From contig JANQOX010000006.1 of assembly GCA_028285625.1 (NCBI GenBank), positions 62,001-126,000 on the forward strand: a stretch of 64,000 bases of DNA, written 5' to 3'. Origin of the DNA: Myxococcota bacterium. Its GTDB lineage: Bacteria > Myxococcota_A > UBA9160 > UBA6930. The translations under genes were made by a program, and so were the position numbers. Of the stretch, positions 25,253 to 35,135 are shown one piece after another (within the stretch, counting starts at the first letter, position 1; every line of letters begins with the position of its first letter). The notes beneath the pieces were generated by a model. That model was not told the origin of the DNA. It saw only the letters and a list, made by a program, of their open reading frames with translations, and searched no databases.

Positions 25253-26668
25253 TCAGCCGGCGTGATGGCGCACGTAGTGCAGCGCCTCGGCCAGGCGCGC
25301 CATCGTCCGCTCGCGGCCGAGCACGACCAGGGTCTCGAAGATGCCCGGCGACGCCGCAGAGCCGGTGACGGCCACGCGGACGGGCTGCGCGAGCTTGCCC
25401 AGACCCACGTCGCCCTGCTCGGCGCAGACGGCCCGGAAGCTCGCCTCGAGGGAGTCCGCGCCCCAGTCGTCCTGTCCGGCCAGGCGGTCGTGCAGGGCCG
25501 CGAGCAGGGGGTCTGCGGCCTTCTTCAGGTGCTTGGCCGCGGCCTTCTCGTCGTACACCAGCTCGTCGACCACCGCGAAGCGCGCGCGCGACGCCATGTC
25601 GACCAACGTGTGACTGCGTTCGCGCAGCAGGTCGAGCAGTTGGTCGAGCGCCGGGCTCCGCGGCACCTCGCGCCCCGCCTCGGCGGCGAGGAACGGGGCC
25701 ATCCGTTCGTAGAGCGTCTCGGCCGGCAGGCTCTTGATCCAGTGCTGGCCCAGGTGCATCAGCTTGTCGGGGTCGGCGCTGGCCGCCGCCCGCCCCACGT
25801 GGTCGAGATCGAACAGGCGTGCGACCTCTTCGCGCGAGAAGACCTCCTGGTCACCGTGGGACCACCCCATGCGCACCAACCAGTTGAGCACGGCCTCGGG
25901 CAGGAACCCCTCGCCGCGGTAGTGGCCGACCGACGCGTCCTCGCGCCGCTTCGAGAGCTTCTTGCCCTTGGCATCGACGATCAGCGGGACGTGGGCGAAC
26001 TGCGGGGGCACGGCGTCGAGCGCCGCGTAGAGAGCGAGCTGGAACGGCGTATTCGCGTGGTGGTCGGCGCCGCGGATCACGTGGGTGATGCCCATGTCGA
26101 GGTCGTCCACGACGACGGCCAGGTGGTAGAGCACGCCCCCGTCGCTGCGACGGATGATGCGGTCGCCGATCTCGGCGGCATCCTGGCCGCTCGGGCCGAA
26201 GACGCCGTCGTCCCAGGCCAGGGCCCCCTCGGCGGGCAGGCGCAGTCGGACGGTGTGCTCGCCGGCATCCTCGCCGTGGTCGGCGTCACGGCAGAGGCCG
26301 TCGTAGGTCCACTTGCCGCCCGCGGCGATCGTCGCTTGTTTGCGGGTCTCGAGCTCTTCCTTGGTGCAGATGCAACGGTAGGCGCGGCCGGTCTCGAGCA
26401 GGGAGGCCACGACTTCGGCATGGCGCGGCGCCCGCTCGCTCTGGCGGTGGGGTCCGTCGTCCCAGTCGAGACCCAGCCAGGCGAGTTCGGCGAGGAGCGC
26501 GTCTTCGGAAGCCTGGGTCGAGCGCTCGGCGTCGGTGTCCTCGATGCGAAGCACCATCTGGCCGCCGTGGCGCCGGGCGTAGGCCCAGCTGAACAGCGCG
26601 GTGCGGGCGTTGCCCAGGTGCATCGAGCCCGAGGGGCTGGGTGCGAATCGCGTTCGGACGGCGCTCAT
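25253..26668 (-). CDS. gltX: Glutamyl-tRNA synthetase
   Basis: A 471-aa class I synthetase of usual length that charges tRNA-Glu. The HIGH-type motif is GSMHLGNARTA, preceded by RFAPSPSG; the KMSKS-type motif is KLSKRRE. The zinc-site region reads CICTKEELE, with a later Cys in GLCRDADHG. The conserved GADHHANTPFQ block is present. ATG 26668 gives the canonical N-terminus. It is followed 85 bp downstream by tRNA-Gln(CTG). Whether this enzyme is discriminating or also charges tRNA-Gln, with GatCAB amidation, cannot be told by eye. Confidence 0.95.
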   Translation of the reverse strand: MSAVRTRFAPSPSGSMHLGNARTALFSWAYARRHGGQMVLRIEDTDAERSTQASEDALLAELAWLGLDWDDGPHRQSERAPRHAEVVASLLETGRAYRCICTKEELETRKQATIAAGGKWTYDGLCRDADHGEDAGEHTVRLRLPAEGALAWDDGVFGPSGQDAAEIGDRIIRRSDGGVLYHLAVVVDDLDMGITHVIRGADHHANTPFQLALYAALDAVPPQFAHVPLIVDAKGKKLSKRREDASVGHYRGEGFLPEAVLNWLVRMGWSHGDQEVFSREEVARLFDLDHVGRAAASADPDKLMHLGQHWIKSLPAETLYERMAPFLAAEAGREVPRSPALDQLLDLLRERSHTLVDMASRARFAVVDELVYDEKAAAKHLKKAADPLLAALHDRLAGQDDWGADSLEASFRAVCAEQGDVGLGKLAQPVRVAVTGSAASPGIFETLVVLGRERTMARLAEALHYVRHHAG

Positions 26669-26843
26669 GGGCGCGGGAGAGTAGGCGCGCGCCGCGGCCC
26701 CGCCATCGCCCGAGGCACCGCTCGGGCGCGGTCGCGCGGCCGGGCCCGGGGCCTCGCGTGGCGTGGAAGGGGGGGGTCTGTTATGTCCATCGCCGGCAAC
26801 CCATCGGACTCGCTAGGGATTTCTGGGTCGCCCGAGGCCGGGC

Positions 26844-27413
26844 ATGAAGATTCCGATCGATCGCATCACCGAGAGCCCCGAGTCGTGGTCCTTCGAGGCC
26901 ACGCCGGACTGGTGGCGGGAGCGCTGTGATGCCGAGGTTCGCGAGGCCGTCGCGGAGCCCCTCGGGGTGACGGCGCGCGCCCACAGGATGGCGGACGACC
27001 TCTACCTGGAAGGAGAGGTCCAGGGAGGGCTCTCGTTCGTGTGCGGGCGGTGCCTCACTCGCTATCGTGCGCCGGTCCGTGAGTCCTTCCGGCTGGTCCT
27101 CGAACCGGCGGGGTCACGGGTGCCTGCCGACCCGGAGGGGGCCGCCACCCTGGTTCGGGAGGGTCTGGTCCTGGGCGATGAGCTCGAGTCGGGCTGGTTC
27201 GGCGGGACCGAGTTGGGTCTCGATTCGTTCGTCGCAGAGCTCTTGATGCTGGGACTGCCGGTCCAGCCGCTCTGTCGCGAGGACTGCAAGGGCCTTTGCC
27301 CCCGCTGCGGGGTGGATCGAAACACGGAAAGTTGTGACTGCCAGGAGCCTCGTCCCGCATCGCCCTTCGCGGTGCTCGAGGCCCTGCGAGATCGGGACCA
27401 GGAGACGACATGA
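26844..27413 (+). CDS. YceD / DUF177 family protein
   Basis: A 189-aa member of the DUF177 (YceD) family, which is linked to 23S rRNA and is encoded next to rpmF in most bacteria. Visible features are the FVCGRCLTRY motif at about 62-71, the conserved LDSFVAELLMLGLPVQPLC segment and the Cys cluster CREDCKGLCPRCG near the C-terminus, which suggests metal binding. The stop overlaps the rpmF start (ATGA), indicating coupling. The 175 bp upstream, divergent from gltX, should hold its promoter; I see no unambiguous boxes. Confidence 0.9.
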   Translation: MKIPIDRITESPESWSFEATPDWWRERCDAEVREAVAEPLGVTARAHRMADDLYLEGEVQGGLSFVCGRCLTRYRAPVRESFRLVLEPAGSRVPADPEGAATLVREGLVLGDELESGWFGGTELGLDSFVAELLMLGLPVQPLCREDCKGLCPRCGVDRNTESCDCQEPRPASPFAVLEALRDRDQETT

Positions 27414-27592
27414 TCGTTCCCAAGCGGCGCACCTCGAAGTCGAAGCGCAACAAGCGGCGCAGCCACCACGCCCTCGCCGACCCCGGACGGTCGGTGTGCT
27501 CCCAGTGCGGCGCGCCCAAGGCACCCCACCGGGTCTGCGGCAACTGCGGCACCTATCGCGAGCGGGCCATCATCGAGACCGACGAGGAGTAG
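27410..27592 (+). CDS. rpmF: 50S ribosomal protein L32
   Basis: A 60-aa basic ribosomal protein. MIVPKRRTSKSKRNKRRSHH is close to the family N-terminus (AVPKRRTSK), and two CxxC pairs (CSQCG and CGNCG) form the zinc ribbon, so this is a zinc-binding C+ type. ATGA overlap with yceD. The next gene, fabD, starts 1 bp after its stop. Confidence 0.97.
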   Translation: MIVPKRRTSKSKRNKRRSHHALADPGRSVCSQCGAPKAPHRVCGNCGTYRERAIIETDEE

Positions 27593-27593
27593 C

Positions 27594-28529
27594 GTGCTCG
27601 CGCTCCTCTTCCCGGGGCAGGGCTCCCAGGAGGTCGGGATGGGTCGCGACGTCGCCGAGGCGTCGCCGGCGGCACGCCGGGTCTTCGAGGAGGCCGACGA
27701 GGCCCTGGGCTTCTCGCTGTCGCAGATGTGCTTCGAGGGGCCGGAGGAGGTCCTGCGCCCCACCGAGATCCAGCAGCCTGCGGTGCTCGCGACGAGCATC
27801 GCGCTGCTGCGCGCGCTCGAAGAGCGCGCGGCCGTCGCACCCGCCTTCGTACTGGGCCACAGCCTCGGCGAGTACACCGCGCTGGTGGCCGCTGGAGCCC
27901 TGGGTCTGGCCGATGCCGTCTCGCTGGTACACGCCCGAGGGCGCTTCATGCAGGAGGCCGTCGCAGAGGGGCAGGGCGCCATGGCCGCCGTGCTCGGAGC
28001 GGCCCCCGACGTCGTCGAGGGCGCATGCCGGGACGCCGCCGAGGCCACCGGCGAGGTGGTCGCGCCCGCCAACTACAACGGTCCCGCACAGACCGTGGTC
28101 GCGGGCACCGCGGCCGGGGTCGCCCAGGCGGGCGAGCTGGCCAAGGAGCGCGGCGCCCGCCGCGTGACGCCGCTTCCGGTTTCGGCGCCCTTCCACTGCG
28201 CATTGATGCAGCCCGCCGCCGACAAGCTCGCTCCCGAACTGGCGCGTACGGCCTTTCGCGACCCGGCCGTGCCCGTGGTCCACAACGTGGATGCGTCGCC
28301 GGGCGACGCATCCGGCCGGTTGGCGGATCTGCTGACCCGTCAGGTGACGGCGCCCGTGCGATTCACCGAGTGCGTCGAGCGGCTGGCGGCCGACGGGACG
28401 CGGCGGGTGCTCGAGGTGGGCCCCGGCCGCGTGCTCTGCGGGCTGGTGGCCCGGATCGACCGCGGTTTGGAGCGGATGAACGCGGGTTCCCTCGCGGAAC
28501 TCGATGAGGTCGCGCAGGCGCTCGCTTAG
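27594..28529 (+). CDS. fabD: Malonyl-CoA:ACP transacylase
   Basis: A 311-aa acyltransferase that loads malonate onto ACP for fatty acid synthesis. FPGQGSQ at residues 6-12, the nucleophile elbow GHSLGEY near 90, the RGRFMQEA malonyl-selective Arg motif near 115, and the second catalytic His in [10 protein letters not shown] are all present. Length is normal. The GTG start lies 1 bp past the rpmF stop. In many genomes plsX and fabH sit between rpmF and fabD, but not here. Confidence 0.95.
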   Translation: MLALLFPGQGSQEVGMGRDVAEASPAARRVFEEADEALGFSLSQMCFEGPEEVLRPTEIQQPAVLATSIALLRALEERAAVAPAFVLGHSLGEYTALVAAGALGLADAVSLVHARGRFMQEAVAEGQGAMAAVLGAAPDVVEGACRDAAEATGEVVAPANYNGPAQTVVAGTAAGVAQAGELAKERGARRVTPLPVSAPFHCALMQPAADKLAPELARTAFRDPAVPVVHNVDASPGDASGRLADLLTRQVTAPVRFTECVERLAADGTRRVLEVGPGRVLCGLVARIDRGLERMNAGSLAELDEVAQALA

Positions 28530-28557
28530 CGCGACTATCCCCGGGTGCCGGTGCGCC

Positions 28558-28577
28558 GGCCCCGCCCGAGCGGGGCC
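28558..28577 (+). terminator. Hairpin between fabD and acpP
   Basis: GGCCCCG (28558-28564) pairs with CGGGGCC (28571-28577) across a 6-nt loop; no T-run follows. It precedes acpP by about 30 bp and may be a partial terminator or a processing site that lets acpP be expressed separately. Confidence 0.4.
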
Positions 28578-28606
28578 CGTGGCCCGCCCCATCGAAGAGG
28601 AAGCCC

Positions 28607-28843
28607 ATGAGTCTGGAACAGCGTGTCTCTGAGATCATCGTCGAGCAGCTCGGCGTGACCAAGGAAGAGGCGGTGCCGGAGGCCTCGTTCATCGACGACC
28701 TCGGCGCCGATTCGCTCGACATCGTCGAGCTGGTGATGGCGATGGAGGAGGAGTTCAACGTCGAGATTCCCGACGAGGACGCCGAGAAGATCCAGACCAT
28801 CGGCAACGCCATCGCCTACCTCAAGGGCAAGCTCGGGTCCTAG
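28607..28843 (+). CDS. acpP: Acyl carrier protein
   Basis: A 78-aa acidic four-helix carrier. The 4'-phosphopantetheine serine lies in [19 protein letters not shown] (DSL at about 37). Length and charge are typical. AGAGG lies about 9 bp upstream of ATG 28607. Its stop overlaps the fabF GTG by one base (TAGTG). Confidence 0.97.
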   Translation: MSLEQRVSEIIVEQLGVTKEEAVPEASFIDDLGADSLDIVELVMAMEEEFNVEIPDEDAEKIQTIGNAIAYLKGKLGS

Positions 28844-30092
28844 TGGCCGCAGCCGGGTCCCATCGTCGCGTCGTCGTCACGGGCCTCGGCGCCATCACGC
28901 CGCTCGGGGGCGACGTCGCAGCCACGTGGGACGCGGTCTGCGACGGGCGTTCGGGTGCGCGCACCCTGGAGCGACTCGACGAGCGCTTCAGTGTGCGGTT
29001 CGGCGCGCCGGTCGACGGCGCCGTCGAGGTGCCCGGCCTCTCGCAGAAGGAGGCGCGGCGCTATGACCGCGCCATCCTGCTGGCGCTGGGTGCGGCGGCC
29101 GAAGCCTGCGACGATGCCGGGCTCGCGCCCGGTGGCTTCGACCCGGACCGCGCGGGCACGGCCGTGGGCAGCGGCATCGGCGGCGTCTCCACCCTGCTCG
29201 CCCACCACGCGCAGTACCTGGAGAAGGGCCCGCGCCGGGTCTCCCCGTTCCTGGTGCCGATGGTGCTGGCGAACATGCCCTCTGGCGTGGTCGGCATCCA
29301 GCACGGGCTGCGCGGCCCGAACCTCACCCACGTGACGGCCTGCGCGACCGGCGCGCACGCCACCGGCGAAGCCGCGCGCATCATCGAGCGCGGGGATGCC
29401 GACGTGATGGTCGTGGGCGGTGTCGAGTCCTCGATGGAGCCGCTGGTGATCGCAGGGTTCGCACGCATGCAGGCGCTCAGTACCCGCAACGACGAGCCCG
29501 AGCGGGCCAGCCGCCCCTTCGACCGGGATCGAGACGGGTTCGTCCTGGGAGAGGGCGCTGCGATCCTGGTGCTCGAGTCCGAGGAGCATGCGCGGGCCCG
29601 GGGCGCGCGCATTCGCGCCACGCTCTCGGGCTACGGGCGCAGTGCCGACGCGGCCCACCTGGCTGCCCCCGACCCCGACTCGAAGGGCGCCGAGCGCTGC
29701 ATGCGCGCGGCGATTGCCGACGCCGACCTCTCTCCGGGTGACGTCGACTACATCAATGCCCATGCGACCAGCACACCGGTGGGCGACGTGGTCGAGGCCG
29801 GCGCCATCCGGGACGTGTTCGGCGCGCAGGCCGACGGCATCGGCGTCTCGTCCACCAAGGGCGCCACGGGCCACCTGCTCGGGGCCGCCGGTGCCATCGA
29901 GGCGATCTTCTGCGTGCGCGCCCTCGAAGAGCAGCGGATTCCGCCTACGCTCAACCTCGACACGCCCGATCCGGAATGTCCGCTCGACCACGTGGCTCAC
30001 AAACCGCGCCCAGCCAAGCTGCGCGCGGTGCTCTCGAACTCCTTCGGCTTCGGCGGCGTGAACGCCGCGCTGCTCTTTCAACACGGGGAGGC

Positions 30093-30096
<4 letters not shown>
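28843..30096 (+). CDS. fabF: 3-oxoacyl-ACP synthase II
   Basis: A 417-aa condensing enzyme of normal length that elongates acyl-ACP with malonyl-ACP. The catalytic triad Cys-His-His is in [21 protein letters not shown] and [11 protein letters not shown], and NSFGFGGVN is at the C-terminus. The GTG start overlaps the acpP stop and the stop overlaps the rpiB-glyA start (ATGA). fabG and fabH are absent from this cluster. Confidence 0.95.
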
Positions 30097-31802
<1,706 letters not shown>

Positions 31803-31805
31803 ACC

Positions 31806-32282
31806 GTGCGCTGCCCGTTCTGCGGCGACGACGGCACGCGGGTCGTCGACTCGCGGGTGAGCGGCGAAGGCCGCGAGATCCGCCGTCGGCGCGAGTGCGA
31901 GGAGTGCGGCCGCCGCTTCACCACCCGCGAACGCCTGGAAGAACTCCTCCCCAAGGTCGTCAAACACGACGAGCGTCGCGAGGAATGGAGCCGCGAGAAG
32001 CTCGAGCACAGCATCCAGAAAGCCTGCGTGAAGCGCCCGGTCAGCGAGAACGCACTGCAGCTGCTGGTGGATCGGGTCGAGCGCCGTCTCACCGAGATGG
32101 GCGAGGCCGAGGTGTCCACCCGCGTGGTGGGGGACTGCGTTCTCGACGAGCTGGTGGCCCTCGACCACGTGGCCGCGTCGCGCTTCGCGTCGGTCTTCCG
32201 CAGCTTCAAGAGCGCCGCCGACTACGAGGCGTTCTTCGCGGGGCTTCCGGGGCCCGACGGCGGGGAAGAGCCTCCGGGGTGA
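31806..32282 (+). CDS. nrdR: Transcriptional repressor NrdR
   Basis: A 158-aa repressor of ribonucleotide reductase genes. The N-terminal zinc ribbon is MRCPFCGDDGTRVVDSR with RRRECEECGRRFTTRE, and the ATP-cone follows (KVVKHDERREEWSREKLEHS). Length is usual. nrdR next to ribD and glyA is a common order. GTG 31806 lies 3 bp after the glyA stop. Its own stop forms a GTGA overlap with the first bridging micro-ORF. Confidence 0.96.
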   Translation: MRCPFCGDDGTRVVDSRVSGEGREIRRRRECEECGRRFTTRERLEELLPKVVKHDERREEWSREKLEHSIQKACVKRPVSENALQLLVDRVERRLTEMGEAEVSTRVVGDCVLDELVALDHVAASRFASVFRSFKSAADYEAFFAGLPGPDGGEEPPG

Positions 32283-32344
32283 CGGGCCGATCCCCGATGC
32301 AGGCCGCCGCAGGGCTGCGCACTCGCGAAGCCCCCGAATCGTGA
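32279..32344 (+). CDS. Bridging micro-ORF nrdR-ribD (21 codons)
   Basis: GTG 32279 overlaps the nrdR stop (GTGA), and the micro-ORF's own TGA (32342-32344) overlaps the ribD GTG at 32341 (again GTGA). The frame stays open for 21 codons. The peptide (begins MTGRSPM, ends REAPES) resembles nothing known to me. The likely role is to carry terminating ribosomes across the 58-bp gap; expression is not proven. Confidence 0.4.
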   Translation: MTGRSPMQAAAGLRTREAPES

Positions 32345-33459
32345 CTCCCGAGCGTGCCATGCGCCTGGCCCTGGCCGAGGCGCGCAAGGCCTCGGGGCGG
32401 ACCCATCCGAACCCGCCGGTCGGGGCGGTGGTCCTGCGCGGTGAGCGCGTGCTTGGGCGCGGGCACACCCGTCCGGCCGGAGGACCCCACGCCGAGGTGG
32501 CCGCGCTGGCCGCGGCGACCAGGCGCCACGGGGCACGGGCAGTTCGTGGGGCGACCTTGGCCGTGACGCTCGAGCCGTGCTGCCACCAGGGCCGCACCGG
32601 CCCGTGCACCCGCGCCATTCGCGAGGCGGGCATCGCGCGCGTCCTCGTGGGCCACAAGGACCCGAATCCCCAGGTGGGCGGGAGGGGCATCGCTGCACTG
32701 CGCCGTCGCGGCGTGCGCGTGGAGGTCGGTGTACTCGAAGACGCGTGCCGGCATCAGCACCGCGGGTTCGTGCGTTGGATCGAGACCGGTCGGCCTCATG
32801 TCGCGCTCAAGCTCGCAGCCACCCTCGATGGCCGCATCGCCACCGCCCGCGGCGAGTCGCGTTGGATCACCGGCCCGGAGGCGCGCGCCTTCGTGCATCG
32901 CCTGCGCGACGAGGCCGACGCCGTGATGGTGGGGTCGGCCACCGCCCGCGCCGATGATCCCGCGCTGACGGTCCGGCGCGGCCGCAGGCCTGTGCGAGCG
33001 CCGCTTCGCGTGCTCGTCGACTCGAAGCTTCGCGTGCCCCTGGGCGCAGCGCTCTTCCAGGACGCCCATGCCGATCGCACGGTGGTCCTCACCTCTCGTG
33101 CCTCCTCGGCGAGGGGGCGTCGCGATCGGGAGACCGCCGGTGCGCGCGTGTTGCCGGTGCCCGCCCGCGCCGGCCACCTGGACCTGCGCCGCGCGCTCGC
33201 GGCCCTGGGCGGGTTGGGCGTGACCCACGTGCTGGTCGAGGGCGGAGGGGGGCTCGCAGCGGCGCTGCTGCGCAAGGGCCTGGTGGACGAGGTCCACTGG
33301 TTCACCGCGCTTCGTCTCCTCGGCGGGGAAGGGCGGCCGGCGCTCGGCTCGCTGGCGCTGCCGGCGCTCGCCGAGACCCCCCGGATCGAGCTGCGCCAGA
33401 TGCGCCAGCTGGGCCGCGACCTGTACCTTCACGGCATCGTGGAAGGTCCCGACCGTTGA
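32341..33459 (+). CDS. ribD: Riboflavin biosynthesis deaminase/reductase
   Basis: A 372-aa bifunctional enzyme that deaminates and then reduces the pyrimidine intermediate from GTP. The deaminase part has the zinc site HAEVAAL and PCCHQGRTGPC. The reductase part has KLAATLDGRIAT, GSATARADDPALTVR and VEGGGGLAAALL. Length is normal. The GTG start overlaps the bridging micro-ORF stop; its own stop overlaps the ribH ATG (TGATG). I see no FMN riboswitch upstream. Confidence 0.95.
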   Translation: MTPERAMRLALAEARKASGRTHPNPPVGAVVLRGERVLGRGHTRPAGGPHAEVAALAAATRRHGARAVRGATLAVTLEPCCHQGRTGPCTRAIREAGIARVLVGHKDPNPQVGGRGIAALRRRGVRVEVGVLEDACRHQHRGFVRWIETGRPHVALKLAATLDGRIATARGESRWITGPEARAFVHRLRDEADAVMVGSATARADDPALTVRRGRRPVRAPLRVLVDSKLRVPLGAALFQDAHADRTVVLTSRASSARGRRDRETAGARVLPVPARAGHLDLRRALAALGGLGVTHVLVEGGGGLAAALLRKGLVDEVHWFTALRLLGGEGRPALGSLALPALAETPRIELRQMRQLGRDLYLHGIVEGPDR

Positions 33460-33944
33460 TGCGCTACCCCGCCGATCTCGACGCCACGCGTCTGCGCGTC
33501 GCCATCGTGGTGGCACGCTTCAACCACCCGATCACCTCGCGGCTGCTCGACGGCTGCGAGGCCGAGTTGCTGCGGCGGGGCGCGAGCCCGAGCGACCTGC
33601 ACGTGGCCTGGGTGCCCGGCGCCTTCGAGATTCCCCAGGCTGCGCGGCTGCTCGCGCAGTCGGCCCGCTACGACGCCATCGTGACCCTCGGCGTGGTGAT
33701 CCGCGGCGGCACGCCTCACTTCGACTATGTGTGCCGCGCCGTGACCGACGGCGTGCGCGAGATCGTGCGCGATACCGACGTTCCGGTCGGCTTCGGCGTG
33801 CTCACCACCGATGACGCCGACCAGGCGCTGGCGCGTGCCGGCGGAGGAGAAGGCAACAAGGGCGCTGAGGCGGCCCTCGCTGCCCTGGAGATGGCGCGCC
33901 TGCGGGTGGCTCTCGGCAAGGGGCCGCTCGGGGATGCGTCGTGA
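33459..33944 (+). CDS. ribH: 6,7-dimethyl-8-ribityllumazine synthase
   Basis: A 161-aa lumazine synthase. RFNHPITSRLLDGC near the start, VPGAFEIPQAA, the GVVIRGGTPHFDYV segment with the catalytic His, and GFGVLTT are all present. ATG 33459 overlaps the ribD stop; an in-frame TTG at 33456 is less likely. ribA/ribB and riboflavin synthase are not in the window. The stop TGA at 33942-33944 is part of a GTGA overlap with the first of two bridging micro-ORFs. Confidence 0.95.
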   Translation: MRYPADLDATRLRVAIVVARFNHPITSRLLDGCEAELLRRGASPSDLHVAWVPGAFEIPQAARLLAQSARYDAIVTLGVVIRGGTPHFDYVCRAVTDGVREIVRDTDVPVGFGVLTTDDADQALARAGGGEGNKGAEAALAALEMARLRVALGKGPLGDAS

Positions 33945-33973
33945 GCGCCTGCTCACCCGAGCACGCGTCGTGA
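33941..33973 (+). CDS. Bridging micro-ORF 1 ribH-nusB (10 codons)
   Basis: GTG 33941 overlaps the ribH stop; the 10-codon frame (MSACSPEHAS) ends in TGA 33971-33973, which overlaps the next GTG at 33970. CCCGAGCACGCGTCGTGA (33956-33973) recurs 38 bp later with one mismatch. Confidence 0.35.
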   Translation: MSACSPEHAS

Positions 33974-34011
33974 TCGCCCAGGGCCACCGCACGCCCGAGC
34001 GCGCGTCGTGA
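33970..34011 (+). CDS. Bridging micro-ORF 2 ribH-nusB (13 codons)
   Basis: GTG 33970 overlaps the stop of micro-ORF 1, and its own TGA (34009-34011) overlaps the nusB GTG at 34008. The peptide is MIAQGHRTPERAS. Together the two bridge the 63-bp ribH-nusB gap with unbroken GTGA links. Confidence 0.35.
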   Translation: MIAQGHRTPERAS

Positions 34012-34445
34012 GCACAAGTCGTCACCGTTCGCGCGAGGTCGCGCTGCAGGTGCTGTACGCCACCGACGTCGGTCGCGGCGGGCCGGACGCCGTGGGCCCG
34101 GGTGCCCAGGACGCTTTCGAAGGGGTGGCGGATCACTTCGAGCTTCCCGAGGGTGCGCGCGCCTTCGCCAAGGAGCTGGTGACGGGCGTGGAGGCCCATC
34201 TCGCCGATCTCGACGGCCGGCTCGAGGCCCACACACGCAACTGGCGCCTGTCGCGGATGGCGGTGGTCGATCGCAACGTGTTGCGGCTGGGCGCTTACGA
34301 GCTGCTACACGGCGATACGCCCCAGGCGGTCGTGATCGACGAAGCCGTCGAGCTCGCCCGTCGCTTCGGAGGCGATCGTTCCCCCGCGTTCGTGAACGGC
34401 ATTCTCGATGCATTGGCGCGGGCGAGCGCGGAGCCTGCGGCATGA
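34008..34445 (+). CDS. nusB: Transcription antitermination factor NusB
   Basis: A 145-aa helical RNA-binding factor that joins NusE at boxA for rRNA antitermination. The N-terminal basic SRHRSREVALQVLYATDV, central NWRLSRMAVVDRNVLRLGAYEL and C-terminal VVIDEAVELARRFGGDRSPAFVNGILD are standard. nusB after ribH is the common order. Its GTG overlaps a bridging micro-ORF; the stop at 34443-34445 lies in a 20-bp tandem repeat. Confidence 0.96.
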   Translation: MSTSRHRSREVALQVLYATDVGRGGPDAVGPGAQDAFEGVADHFELPEGARAFAKELVTGVEAHLADLDGRLEAHTRNWRLSRMAVVDRNVLRLGAYELLHGDTPQAVVIDEAVELARRFGGDRSPAFVNGILDALARASAEPAA

Positions 34446-34465
34446 GCGTGGAGCCTGCGGCATGA
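34442..34465 (+). CDS. Bridging micro-ORF 1 nusB-M17N (7 codons)
   Basis: ATG 34442 overlaps the nusB stop; MSVEPAA then TGA 34463-34465, which overlaps the next ATG at 34462. Created by the 20-bp repeat, whose length (2 modulo 3) keeps the ATGA relay in register. Confidence 0.35.
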   Translation: MSVEPAA

Positions 34466-34485
34466 GCGTGGAGCCTGCGGCATGA
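34462..34485 (+). CDS. Bridging micro-ORF 2 nusB-M17N (7 codons)
   Basis: Identical to the preceding micro-ORF (MSVEPAA). Its TGA 34483-34485 overlaps ATG 34482 of the downstream gene. Confidence 0.35.
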   Translation: MSVEPAA

Positions 34486-35135
34486 GCGTGGTCCTGCCGA
34501 TCCTGGTCGACACCGCTCCGCCCGAGCAGGTGGCGCTCGACGCGCTCGTCGCGCCGTTCTTCGAGACCGACCGGCCGCTGCGCGGCCCGGCCGCGCGGGT
34601 GGACTGGCGTCTGTGTGGCTTGCTGTCGCTGCGCCTCACCGAAGCGCGCATCGCGGGTCGTGCGGGGGAGGCCGTGCTCCTGCCGGGCGGGGGCCGGTTG
34701 CGTGCGCCCCGGGTCGTGCTGATCGGCCTCGGACCGCGGCCGGGCTTCTCCGAGGGAACCCTCCGGCGCATCGCCCGCGAGGCGATGGATCGGATGGTCC
34801 AGCTCCAGGCTCCCGCGATCGGGGTCGCGCTGCCTCCGGAGTCCGTTCACGGCCTGGCCGTTCGCGCGGGTGTCCGCGCTTGGGTGTCCGGGGCCGCCGC
34901 GGCCCTGGCCGAGAGGCCAATGGCCGCATCGCTCCGCCTGCTGGTCGCCGCCGACGAGGAGCCCTCGGCCCGGGCCGGCGTGGCCGATGCCATTGCAGGC
35001 CACGCCGGGTCCGTCGTGCTGCGCTCCGTTCGCGAAGAACGCCTGCCCGAGGGCCGACGGGCCGCCGAGGCACCTGCGGACACGCCAGCCGAGACCCCTG
35101 CGGGGACTTCCGCCGCGGCCGTTCGCGCGCCTTAA
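34482..35135 (+). CDS. Stand-alone leucyl-aminopeptidase (M17) N-terminal-domain-like protein
   Basis: A 217-aa protein. Residues 30-150 resemble the macro-like N-terminal domain of M17 aminopeptidases: GEAVLLPGGGRLRAPRVVLIGLGPRPGFSEG is interrupted by no gap and leads to TLRRIAREAMDRM, a typical helix. The catalytic M17 domain is absent, so peptidase activity is not expected. The tail is Ala/Pro/Thr-rich and probably disordered. ATG 34482 begins MSVVLPILVD, and the first three codons are part of the tandem repeat. A regulatory or binding role is possible. The 82 bp after it lead to the PATAN gene. Confidence 0.6.
   Translation: MSVVLPILVDTAPPEQVALDALVAPFFETDRPLRGPAARVDWRLCGLLSLRLTEARIAGRAGEAVLLPGGGRLRAPRVVLIGLGPRPGFSEGTLRRIAREAMDRMVQLQAPAIGVALPPESVHGLAVRAGVRAWVSGAAAALAERPMAASLRLLVAADEEPSARAGVADAIAGHAGSVVLRSVREERLPEGRRAAEAPADTPAETPAGTSAAAVRAP

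Larger units (their letters stand above)
34431..34490. repeat. Perfect 20-bp tandem triplication across the nusB stop
   Basis: GAGCCTGCGGCATGAGCGTG occurs three times without a mismatch at 34431-34450, 34451-34470 and 34471-34490. Each copy carries an ATGA. The first holds the nusB stop, the third the start of the next gene. The identity of the copies implies recent expansion from a single ATGA overlap. Confidence 0.97.

Noticed and set aside
32283-32340. FMN riboswitch ahead of ribD
   Set aside because: The gap is only 58 bp and lacks the conserved RFN segments.
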